From positions 11,397-16,846 of the forward strand of contig DHJA01000189.1 of assembly GCA_002404095.1 (NCBI GenBank): a DNA stretch of 5,450 nucleotides. Direction: 5' to 3'. Origin of the DNA: Planctomycetaceae bacterium UBA4732. GTDB taxonomy: Bacteria > Planctomycetota > Planctomycetia > Gemmatales > Gemmataceae. Shown piece after piece: positions 1-5,145 of the stretch. The notes beneath the pieces are model-generated. The model worked only from the letters and a program-made list of their open reading frames with translations. It was not told the origin of the DNA and did no database searches. The first letter of the stretch is position 1. Each line of letters starts with the position of its first letter. The translations under genes were made by a program, and so were the position numbers.

Positions 1-42
1 GCTCCGCGGGCGCCTGGAAATGGCGCCGGCGGAGCCGGCGCC
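1..42 (-). terminator. Overlapping GC-rich dyads downstream of the LON-domain gene (possible terminator)
   Basis: Two mutually exclusive hairpins can form here. One pairs 22-30 (GGCGCCGGC) with 34-42 (GCCGGCGCC) around a 3-nt loop. The other pairs 1-7 plus 9-14 with 29-35 plus 22-27 around the 7-nt loop 15-21, with a single G-G mismatch (8 against 28). They begin 7 nt past the stop of the minus-strand LON-domain gene, a usual place for a transcription end. There is no clear T-tract after either stem on the minus strand, only ATTTCC, so a classical intrinsic terminator is not shown. The structure is seen directly; the terminator role is inferred. Confidence 0.4.
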
Positions 43-48
43 CCACCA

Positions 49-741
49 TCAGTTGGAACTAAACTCCGGCGGAAACCGCCGCGGTGGGGCCTTGATCGAC
101 TCCGGCGGCGCGGTCGCTTCCAGATGGGCGATCAGCCGGCGCGCTCGCTCGCTCACATCGACGTCTTCCAGCAATTGCTGCTTCATTTCGACCGCGATCG
201 GCAGAGCGAAGCCGAACACATCACACAACGCCCCCAGCGTCAGGTCGCTATGGAGCAGCTTCTCCAGCTGGATCACCGCGGCTTCCTGGGCCGCGAACCA
301 GCGGCACGTCTGCCGGCCCAACTGTCGGCGCAGTTCCTTGGCGGCGGACGCCGACGCGACCTCTTGCTCCTGAATCAGCCGAACGTGAGCCGTGCGGTAG
401 AGCCGGTCCTCGTCCATTTCGCTTTCGATCCGGGCGCGGGTCAGTCCGTGTAGCAATAGGTTCCAACGGCCATCCGGCAGACGCTCCTCCTTGTAGATGC
501 GGCCTAGACATATCACCGGATATATCGGCGGGTTTTTGTGGTAATCCTTCTCGTAGTGCGGTTTTAGCAGGGCCATGCCGATCAGGCGGTCGTCCTTAAG
601 GGCATCTTCCATCAGTTGGCGGTAACGCGGCTCGAAGATGTGCAACGGCTGGATGACGTAGGGAAACAGGACGAGGTTGGGCAGAGCAAACAGCCTCACC
701 CGGCCGTGGAAGTCGTCGAGGGCAGTCAGGTCGTCGATCAC
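49..741 (-). CDS. Stand-alone LON N-terminal (substrate-binding) domain protein
   Basis: This 230-residue protein is almost entirely one LON substrate-binding domain (PF02190 type). Near the N terminus it has the family signature FALPNLVLFP (18-27), then PLHIFEPRYRQL (32-43), with a later G-RI-KEERLPDGRWNLLLHGLTRARI strand region at 80-105. A helical second half (about 130-210) follows. The AAA+ ATPase and Ser-Lys protease domains of true Lon are absent, so it cannot be a protease by itself. Stand-alone versions are widespread in bacteria and their role is poorly known; binding of unfolded protein or of a partner is an inference. The start is GTG at 741 with only a weak GGA-type ribosome site about 10 nt upstream. 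No better in-frame start lies before the conserved LON signature. The gene lies 19 bp downstream of the DUF309 gene on the same strand, so the two are probably cotranscribed. The C-terminal tail (from about 211) is proline-rich and probably disordered. Confidence 0.9.
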   Translation of the reverse strand: MIDDLTALDDFHGRVRLFALPNLVLFPYVIQPLHIFEPRYRQLMEDALKDDRLIGMALLKPHYEKDYHKNPPIYPVICLGRIYKEERLPDGRWNLLLHGLTRARIESEMDEDRLYRTAHVRLIQEQEVASASAAKELRRQLGRQTCRWFAAQEAAVIQLEKLLHSDLTLGALCDVFGFALPIAVEMKQQLLEDVDVSERARRLIAHLEATAPPESIKAPPRRFPPEFSSN

Positions 742-760
742 GGGAGTAGGGTTCCGTGCG

Positions 761-1183
761 TCAGCCGTCTTCGCTGACGTAGTCGTCGGGGTCGGGCCAG
801 GCGTCCGGGGCCGGGTCCAGGACCATGACTGGGATCAAGGCCGGGTCGGGACGCAGCGAGCGTTCCGGAGCCTCAGCCGTCAGTAAGGGGCGAAAGCACT
901 CTTCCATACGGCGCCAAAAGGCGTCGGCGTCGAGGCCAAGGAACGGCGAGCCGCAAGGCCGCATGTAGTCCCGGCTGGAGCGATACAGCTTAGCCGCGCC
1001 GCCGAGGTTGCCGCCGCTGAAATGGAATAGGCCGACGGCCGCTTGAATCAGCCCCTGGTAAAAGCGCCGTTCGTTGTCGTGACTCTCGGACCATAGGTCT
1101 TCCCAGACCTCATGGGCCTCGAAGAAGTCATGGGCGTTGAAGAACAGCACACCGGCCAGGTAACGCGGGTCGTAGGACGCCAT
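761..1183 (-). CDS. DUF309 domain-containing protein
   Basis: A 140-residue protein with the DUF309 signature. It shows FFNAHDFFEAHEVWEDLW at 14-31, then R40-F-Y-Q-G-L-I-Q-A-A at 40-49, followed by GLFHFSGGNLGGAAKLY, a helical pattern typical of the family. The conserved His, Glu and Trp of the HDFFEAHEVWE stretch are all present. Family members are small alpha-helical proteins of unknown biochemical function. The reading frame stays open upstream to 1504, but that extension runs through a palindromic repeat and a 9-bp tandem repeat and has no domain character. ATG at 1183, just before the conserved domain, is therefore taken as the start. No Shine-Dalgarno sequence is evident, which fits a short leader if the candidate promoter at 1209-1237 is real. 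The C-terminal 30 residues are Pro/Asp-rich. The stop is followed 19 bp later by the GTG of the LON-domain gene, which suggests a two-gene operon. Confidence 0.88.
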   Translation of the reverse strand: MASYDPRYLAGVLFFNAHDFFEAHEVWEDLWSESHDNERRFYQGLIQAAVGLFHFSGGNLGGAAKLYRSSRDYMRPCGSPFLGLDADAFWRRMEECFRPLLTAEAPERSLRPDPALIPVMVLDPAPDAWPDPDDYVSEDG

Positions 1184-1208
1184 TCCATTATTGTAAGCGT
1201 CGCTGTCT

Positions 1209-1237
1209 CTTATAGGTATAGGGCGGACGAGAGGAAG
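1209..1237 (-). promoter_or_regulatory. Candidate promoter of the DUF309 gene
   Basis: On the minus strand a -10-like TATAAG (1209-1214) lies 17 nt downstream of CTTCCT (1232-1237). The -10 matches the bacterial consensus at 5 of 6 positions; the -35 match is poor. Transcription would start about 19 nt before the ATG at 1183. The same CTTCCT-17 nt-TATA arrangement occurs upstream of the PIN-TRAM gene. This is a pattern match only. Confidence 0.25.
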
Positions 1238-1253
1238 ATTGCCAGTAGAGAGT

Positions 1254-1449
1254 GGTGAGCCGCCGGGTTTATCCCATTGGTATCTACACAAATGGGGTGC
1301 CATGCTTTCGCGGGCCGGTTCCGAAGCCTCGTCCCGTCTCAACCCCGCGAAAGCATGAGTCCTCGCGCGGGACTCATGCTTTCGCGGCGGCTTAAGCGGG
1401 TACACGGTGCGGACAGAGGCCGCGAAAGCATGGCACCCCACTTGTGTAA
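1254..1449. repeat. Nested palindromic intergenic repeat, copy 1
   Basis: Four arms share the 13-nt core CATGCTTTCGCGG or its complement. Outer arms 1294-1313 (GGGGTGCCATGCTTTCGCGG) and 1420-1439 are perfect inverted repeats of 20 bp, and extend to 29 bp (1285-1313 with 1420-1448) with one mismatch. Inner arms 1345-1362 and 1370-1387 are perfect inverted repeats of 18 bp around a 7-nt loop. The spacers between outer and inner arms are 31 and 32 nt. The left flank 1254-1267 (GGTGAGCCGCCGGG) equals the complement of the right flank of copy 2 (3819-3832), so the two copies lie in opposite orientations. The frames through the element carry no recognisable protein, so it is probably a non-autonomous REP/MITE-like unit. 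No transposase or clear target duplication is seen. Confidence 0.85.
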
Positions 1450-1453
1450 GAGG

Positions 1454-1493
1454 AATAGGTCCTATAGGACCTATAAGTCCTATAAGACCTATT
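1454..1493 (-). terminator. 9-bp tandem repeat forming a 17-bp hairpin at the end of the DUF1559 gene
   Basis: Read on the minus strand, the stretch consists of four 9-nt units: GGTCTTATA, GGACTTATA, GGTCCTATA and GGACCTATT. Because the units are near self-complementary, 1454-1470 pairs with 1477-1493 as a 17-bp stem with one G-U-type mismatch and a 6-nt loop. It is AT-rich against a GC-rich background. The stop codon of the DUF4190-DUF1559 gene (1489-1491) sits inside it. Position and structure suggest a transcription or mRNA 3' end element for the upstream operon, but the following CCTCTT is a weak T-tract. The repeat and the hairpin are seen directly; the terminator role is inferred. Confidence 0.5.
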
Positions 1494-2442
1494 CTTCTCG
1501 CCACACCCGCGTCAGCGTCTCAAAAAAGCCCGGCGCCACGTCGTCGGCCATGAAGTCGGCGCCGCCGTCGGCGCGCAAGACGTTGAGGCCGTGCGGGTGC
1601 ATCCCGCCAAACGCGCGGCCCAGCCCGATGTACGGCGCGTCCACGCGGTCGAGGCCGCGCACAGTCGGCGAACCGCCGGCCGTCCAAGGTCCGTTGTCGC
1701 GCGATGTTTCCGTCGCCAGGAGCGTCTGCGTCGCGCCGGCCGTCATGTCGCCGCCGCGAACCACACGGTCGTAGCCGAAGATTCCGGCGCGGGGATCGCC
1801 GCGCGCCAGCTCGGCCGCGTCGTGCCCAACGCCGGCAAAGCCGACGTAATGGGTATGGCCTTTGGTGACGCGCGGGTCGTCGGTCGGATGCGCGGGACAG
1901 CGGCAGAAGGGCACGGCCGCATGAGCGATCATCGCGTTGCCGTCGGCGTCCCAGGCGAGAGAGAGGTCTAGTTGTTCATAGAGCGCTTGCGCTTCACGGG
2001 AGTCTTTGGTTTTCTGGCCCAGGAAGGGCGGCAGCGCCGTCAGCCAGCTCAGGCGCTTCTCGGGCGCGAGAGCGACATTGGGGACGGCGCCGGGCGGAAA
2101 AGCGTTATTAGCGCTCTGATAATTCAAGACGGCCCCGCCGATCTGGCGGAGGTTGTTGAGGCACTCCAGCCGTTGACTGCGGACGCGCAGCTCCACGAAC
2201 ACAAGCGCGAGCGATCCGAACACGGCGGCGGCGCAGCCAAGGCCGCCAAGGACCATACCCGCGACGGCCAGGCGCCGGCCGCGAAGCCGGCCGTCACTGG
2301 CGTTAATGGCGCGCAGAGAGCGAACGCCCATCCAGAGCGCGGGAATGCCGGTGAGCAACAGCAGAGCCGGCGAAAGCGCCCCGAACACGAAGCAGACGAC
2401 CGCCCGCGGACAGATCGACGGCGGCGGAGGCGGCTGGCTCAT
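1489..2442 (-). CDS. DUF4190-DUF1559 membrane protein
   Basis: A 317-residue protein with two parts. Residues 13-84 hold two hydrophobic segments (about 13-40 and 58-84) joined by a basic, Gly-containing loop (MGVRSLRAINASDGRLRGRRLAVAG), the pattern of DUF4190. Residues about 89-300 follow the DUF1559 plan: LECLNNLRQIG (92-102), SWLTALPPFLGQ (132-143), FCRCPAHP (179-186), THYVGFAGVG (197-206), TLLATETSRDNGPWTAGG (240-257) and the C-terminal HPHGLNVLRADGG (282-294). DUF1559 proteins are highly multiplied in planctomycetes and usually start with a type IV pilin-like methylation motif. Here that is replaced by the two-helix DUF4190 module, so the domain is probably anchored in the membrane rather than processed as a pseudopilin. 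The start is ATG at 2442, preceded by AGAAGG 7 nt upstream; it overlaps the STAS stop as ATGA, implying translational coupling. The frame is open to 2700, but that part only shadows the STAS gene. Function is unknown. Confidence 0.87.
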   Translation of the reverse strand: MSQPPPPPSICPRAVVCFVFGALSPALLLLTGIPALWMGVRSLRAINASDGRLRGRRLAVAGMVLGGLGCAAAVFGSLALVFVELRVRSQRLECLNNLRQIGGAVLNYQSANNAFPPGAVPNVALAPEKRLSWLTALPPFLGQKTKDSREAQALYEQLDLSLAWDADGNAMIAHAAVPFCRCPAHPTDDPRVTKGHTHYVGFAGVGHDAAELARGDPRAGIFGYDRVVRGGDMTAGATQTLLATETSRDNGPWTAGGSPTVRGLDRVDAPYIGLGRAFGGMHPHGLNVLRADGGADFMADDVAPGFFETLTRVWREE

Positions 2443-2795
2443 GGCGCGGCCTTCTGAAGCAGGTCGCGCGCCGCCGTTTCGTTCGCCACGATGTCCAGGA
2501 TCGAAGGGAGTCTTAACAGATCGACAGTATCTTGCAAGCGCGGCGGGAGCGAATGAAGGATCAAACGGCCGCCGGCTCCGACAAAGTGTTTGTGAGCGAT
2601 GATGAGCCAGCTGACGCCGTTGGAATCGAGGTAATCGGCCTTCGATAGGTCGAGCAGCACCGTGCGGGCGTAGCCGTCCGGCCCGAGGGCGGCTTGCCAC
2701 GGATCGACGCCTTCCGGCGCGGAGAAAGCGGTGATCACGCCGGAACAGTCCAGTCGGATCAAGCCGTTCTCACGGCCGGCCACGGTCAATTTCAT
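2439..2795 (-). CDS. STAS-domain protein (anti-anti-sigma factor-like)
   Basis: A single STAS domain of about 118 residues. From the ATG at 2795 it starts MKLTVAGRENG, followed by the core VLLDLSKADYLDSNGVSWL (46-64), the amphipathic helix IIAHKHFVGAGG, the strand RLILHSLP and the terminal helix pair LQDTVDLLRLPSILDI. The DSNG motif (D57-S58-N59-G60) matches the DSxG site whose serine is phosphorylated by RsbW/SpoIIAB-type kinases in SpoIIAA/RsbV relatives, so switch competence is plausible. No kinase, phosphatase or sigma factor is in view. The start could also be GTG at 2810, overlapping the upstream stop as GTGA. ATG 2795 is preferred because GGGGAG lies 4 nt upstream and the domain begins there. 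It is the middle gene of a three-gene operon, 11 bp after the TPR-like gene, and shares ATGA with the DUF1559 gene. The insert between the first and second core strands (about 24-45) is somewhat long. Confidence 0.88.
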   Translation of the reverse strand: MKLTVAGRENGLIRLDCSGVITAFSAPEGVDPWQAALGPDGYARTVLLDLSKADYLDSNGVSWLIIAHKHFVGAGGRLILHSLPPRLQDTVDLLRLPSILDIVANETAARDLLQKAAP

Positions 2796-2806
2796 GCCTC
2801 TCCCCG

Positions 2807-3547
2807 TCACTTCGCCGCGCTGAGGTCGGCGAGCCGTTTCTGCGCTTCTTCGATGCGCTTGGGATCGGTTTCGCGGTTGATGACCTCGCGATAGATTTCG
2901 ATGGCGTGGTTGCGTTCGCCAATGCTGCGCTCATAGAGCCGGGCGGCCCGAAGGCGAGCGTCGAACTGCGTTTTCGGGTTCCACTGGAAACAGCGCTCGA
3001 AGTAGTGGGCGGCCCGGTCGTTTTCACGATACGCCTTGCTCTCGTAAACGTCGCCGAGTTGGTAGGCCGCGTCGCTGATCTTGTCGCTCTGCGGATGGTC
3101 GGAAAGCAGCTTTTGAAGCAGCAGCTCGGCGCGGCGCTGGTTGTCGGTGTAGTCGGTGCCCCAGCCCTTGTCCTTATAGGTAATCGCCTGCTTGTACATT
3201 TCGTTGGCTTCCGGGATGTTGTACGACGCCTGCAACGTCGGCGGCGGTACATCCAACTCCAGACGGAACGACTGTTTGAGAATGCGGTGAAACTGAAGCA
3301 ATTCATCTTCGGCCCAGCGGGCGCGTTCGATGTCGCCGGCCGTGATGTAATGGGTCCGCAGCACTTCCAGGCTCTTCTGGTATTCGCGCCGGGCGGCGAT
3401 GACGCGCTCCACCTTGTCGATGTCCGAGTTGTTGGCGGGGGTCGGGGCTTTGGTATTGTCCGGCGGGGCGTTGGAAGTCTGCGCGCGCACCGGCGCGATC
3501 AAAGCGAAGACCAGACCCACGGCGAGGAAGCCGAAACGGCGCGGCAT
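2807..3547 (-). CDS. Secreted tetratricopeptide-repeat-like protein
   Basis: A 246-residue protein with a Sec signal peptide: basic MPRR, a hydrophobic core FGFLAVGLVFALIAPV, and probable cleavage after VRA at residue 22. A Pro/Asn-rich linker (about 23-42) and a helical stretch (43-95) follow. Residues about 113-246 are successive TPR-like helix pairs: EMYKQAITYKDKG with RRAELLLQKLLSDHPQSD (116-155), SDAAYQLGDVYESKAYREND with AAHYFERCFQWNP (158-191), and ARLRAARLYERS with NHAIEIYREVINRETD (197-228). This resembles the YbgF/BamD-type TPR plan, but no lipobox cysteine is seen, so it is predicted to be soluble and periplasmic. A scaffold or protein-binding role is inferred from the fold only. 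ATG 3547 is well supported by AGGAGA 7 nt upstream (3555-3560). It is the first gene of the operon with STAS and DUF1559; its stop at 2807 overlaps the alternative GTG of STAS. Copy 2 of the palindromic repeat lies just upstream. Confidence 0.82.
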   Translation of the reverse strand: MPRRFGFLAVGLVFALIAPVRAQTSNAPPDNTKAPTPANNSDIDKVERVIAARREYQKSLEVLRTHYITAGDIERARWAEDELLQFHRILKQSFRLELDVPPPTLQASYNIPEANEMYKQAITYKDKGWGTDYTDNQRRAELLLQKLLSDHPQSDKISDAAYQLGDVYESKAYRENDRAAHYFERCFQWNPKTQFDARLRAARLYERSIGERNHAIEIYREVINRETDPKRIEEAQKRLADLSAAK

Positions 3548-3554
3548 GAAACCA

Positions 3555-3560
3555 TCTCCT
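3555..3560 (-). promoter_or_regulatory. Strong ribosome binding site of the TPR-like gene
   Basis: AGGAGA on the minus strand ends 7 nt before the ATG at 3547. It is the clearest Shine-Dalgarno sequence of the three-gene operon and fixes its first start codon. No convincing -35/-10 pair was found between it and the repeat at 3601. Confidence 0.7.
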
Positions 3561-3600
3561 ACGCGGTACTAACCAAAAGCGAGCGGCGGAGTTTATCCCC

Positions 3601-3832
3601 GCCGGGACAAGCCGTGAAGTATCTACACAAGTAGGGGTGCCATGCTTTCGCGGCCTCTGTCCGCACCTTACGCCCTCTCAGCCGCCGCGAAAGCATGAGT
3701 CCCGCGTGAGGACTCATGCTTTCGCGGGGTCGGGACTGGACAAGGTTTCGTGACCGGCCCGCGAAAGCATGGCACCCCCGACCGTAGAGGGCGCTTGTGC
3801 AGATACTTCACGGACAAGCCCGGCGGCTCACC
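3601..3832. repeat. Nested palindromic intergenic repeat, copy 2 (inverted relative to copy 1)
   Basis: It has the same four-arm design as copy 1: outer arms 3634-3653 and 3759-3778 (20 bp, perfect), inner arms 3685-3702 and 3710-3727 (18 bp, perfect), a 7-nt loop, and spacers of 31 and 31 nt. A 34-nt stretch, 3634-3667, is identical to the complement of 1406-1439. The other spacer (3728-3758) matches the complement of 1314-1344 at 24 of 31 positions. Further out, 3613-3624 (CGTGAAGTATCT) pairs with 3801-3812. A 13 to 15-nt stretch near 3779-3793 is present only in the right arm. The element fills almost all of the gap between the TPR-like gene and the PIN-TRAM gene and ends 13 bp from the latter's stop, so it may also act as a 3' end structure for that mRNA (inference). 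Confidence 0.85.
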
Positions 3833-3845
3833 TTCTGGGGCGTCT

Positions 3846-4973
3846 CTAAGCCGGCTGCCCCTGGGCGCCGGCGGGCCGCGACTCGATACGGCCGAAAATC
3901 ATCCGTCCCGCCGGCGTCTGCAATACGCTGGTGACGGTGATCGGCACTTCCTGGCCGATCGCCGAACGTCCTTGCTCCACTACCACCATCGTGCCGTCTT
4001 CCAGATAGCCGATGCCCTGGCCAATCTGGTCGCCCGGTTTGACCACGCGTACCATCATCGTTTCGCCAGGCAGCGCCACCGACTTCAGAGCGTTCGCCAC
4101 CTCGTTGAGGTTGATGACCTCGACGCCTTGCAACTGGGCGATTTTGTTCAGGTTGAAATCGTTGGTGACGACGCGGGCGCCAAGCACTTTGGCCAGGATC
4201 ACCAGCCGTTCATCCACCTTCTGCACGTCGCGAAGCTCGGTCAGGTTGCCCTCGTGAATCACCATCTCCACTTTGGCGTTGCCCTGCATCCGCTTGAGCA
4301 TGTCCAGGCCGCGGCGGCCGCGGTTGCGCTTGAGCTTGTCGGAGCTGTCGGCGACGCTTTGCAACTCTTGCAGCACGAAGCGCGGCACGATCAGCTTGGT
4401 GTCGATGAACCGCGTATCACAAATATCGGCAATCCGGCCGTCAATAATTACGCTGGTGTCGAGGACCAACGGCCGGGCGCCCTTGATCTGCTTGGAGAAT
4501 TCCACGTAGGGGATGATAAAGCGGAATTCGTCCTTGGTCTGCAAGAGGGTGGAAATGCAGATGTAGCAGCAGGCGACGGTGATGAGCAGGGCCAGTCCTT
4601 TGCTCAACATATGGACGTCGCGCGATTCCACGGACGTGTCGAAGACGAAGGGTTCCAAGGCCATCGACAGAATGTTGCCCAGGAGGAGGCCGAGCAGCAG
4701 GCCGAAGTAGAGGGCGGAGAGGGTGGTGATCTGCTTATTTGCCAGCCAGACGTCGGTGAGGACGATGAACAGGCCGGCGCAGAGAACGCCGAGGAAGACG
4801 GCGTAGGCGTGAGGTTGGCTGTTGTAAGTTTTAAGATCGCTGTTGAAGGCGGCCATCGACAGGCCGATAATGATGGCCCCGTAGCAAACGCGCAGAAACC
4901 ACAAGAGCAGCTGACCCGAATGCATCGGCGTCTTGAAACGGTCTTGAACAGGCTGAAACATCTTTCGGAGCAC
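3846..4973 (-). CDS. Membrane-anchored PIN-TRAM domain protein (YacL family)
   Basis: A 375-residue protein with three parts. The N-terminal third has four hydrophobic segments (about 20-40, 57-77, 85-105 and 124-145). A PIN nuclease domain follows (about 168-290): VLDTSVIIDGRIADI with acidic D172, E203 in FVLQELQ, D254 in VDERLVILAK and D272 in VVTNDFNLNK. These are the expected metal-binding acids, so the nuclease site looks intact. A C-terminal TRAM domain covers about 300-362 (GETMMVRVVKPGDQIGQGIG to GRMIFGRIE). This order and length match Bacillus YacL (about 366 residues). The family is thought to act on RNA at the membrane; the substrate is not established. The frame opens at TTG 4979, but GTG 4973 has GGAGG exactly 6 nt upstream, whereas that site abuts the TTG and is 18 nt from ATG 4961. 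GTG is therefore chosen. The gene is probably monocistronic and diverges from the small HTH gene. Confidence 0.9.
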   Translation of the reverse strand: MLRKMFQPVQDRFKTPMHSGQLLLWFLRVCYGAIIIGLSMAAFNSDLKTYNSQPHAYAVFLGVLCAGLFIVLTDVWLANKQITTLSALYFGLLLGLLLGNILSMALEPFVFDTSVESRDVHMLSKGLALLITVACCYICISTLLQTKDEFRFIIPYVEFSKQIKGARPLVLDTSVIIDGRIADICDTRFIDTKLIVPRFVLQELQSVADSSDKLKRNRGRRGLDMLKRMQGNAKVEMVIHEGNLTELRDVQKVDERLVILAKVLGARVVTNDFNLNKIAQLQGVEVINLNEVANALKSVALPGETMMVRVVKPGDQIGQGIGYLEDGTMVVVEQGRSAIGQEVPITVTSVLQTPAGRMIFGRIESRPAGAQGQPA

Positions 4974-4979
4974 AGGCAA

Positions 4980-4984
4980 CCTCC
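4980..4984 (-). promoter_or_regulatory. Ribosome binding site deciding the PIN-TRAM start
   Basis: GGAGG on the minus strand is directly adjacent to TTG 4979, 6 nt from GTG 4973 and 18 nt from ATG 4961. Only the GTG has normal spacing. Confidence 0.65.
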
Positions 4985-5056
4985 GGGGCGGGGAAAGCGG
5001 AAGAGGACGGGCGGCGGACCGGCAAAGACGGCGGCCGCGCCGAGGAAGTACGTCCC

Positions 5057-5085
5057 AGTATAGAAGAAGGTTATTCTACAGGAAG
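5057..5085 (-). promoter_or_regulatory. Candidate promoter of the PIN-TRAM gene
   Basis: On the minus strand TATACT (5057-5062, 5 of 6 to the -10 consensus) lies 17 nt downstream of CTTCCT (5080-5085). The leader would be about 77 nt. The hexamer and spacing are the same as in the candidate upstream of the DUF309 gene. This is a weak, pattern-based call. Confidence 0.27.
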
Positions 5086-5145
5086 GAAGGGGGATGCACC
5101 AGCGGCGCGGCTTCCTACCTTGCGTATGCGACCTGCCCCTAGTAG

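Noticed and set aside
1203..1214. CTGTCTCTTATA matches the first 12 bases of the Tn5 mosaic-end sequencing adapter
   Set aside because: The match stops after 12 bases and the sequence continues into ordinary intergenic DNA with genes intact on both sides, so adapter contamination or a chimeric join is not supported.
1184..1504. N-terminal extension of the DUF309 frame
   Set aside because: The open frame runs through the palindrome and the 9-bp tandem repeat, giving low-complexity residues such as GLIGLIGPIGPI. The domain begins right at ATG 1183.
2443..2700. 86-residue N-terminal extension of the DUF1559 frame
   Set aside because: It overlaps the STAS coding sequence in another frame, is Arg-rich without domain character, and ATG 2442 has a good ribosome site and an ATGA overlap.
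2906..3634. A 242-codon open frame on the plus strand
   Set aside because: It is antisense to the TPR-like gene, which has a signal peptide, a strong ribosome site and TPR-like helices. The plus frame has none of these.
1294..3778. CRISPR array, suggested by repeated units with 31-nt spacers
   Set aside because: The arms alternate in orientation as nested inverted repeats, there are only four per copy, the spacers are homologous between copies, and no cas gene is present.
1254..3832. Composite transposon bounded by the two repeats
   Set aside because: No transposase or recombinase lies between or inside the copies, and no target-site duplication was recognisable. The paired repeats are reported only as repeats.
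3750..5063. A 437-codon open frame on the plus strand
   Set aside because: It is antisense to the PIN-TRAM gene, His/Gln/Val-rich with no domain character, and begins inside the palindromic repeat. It is a shadow of GC-rich codon use.
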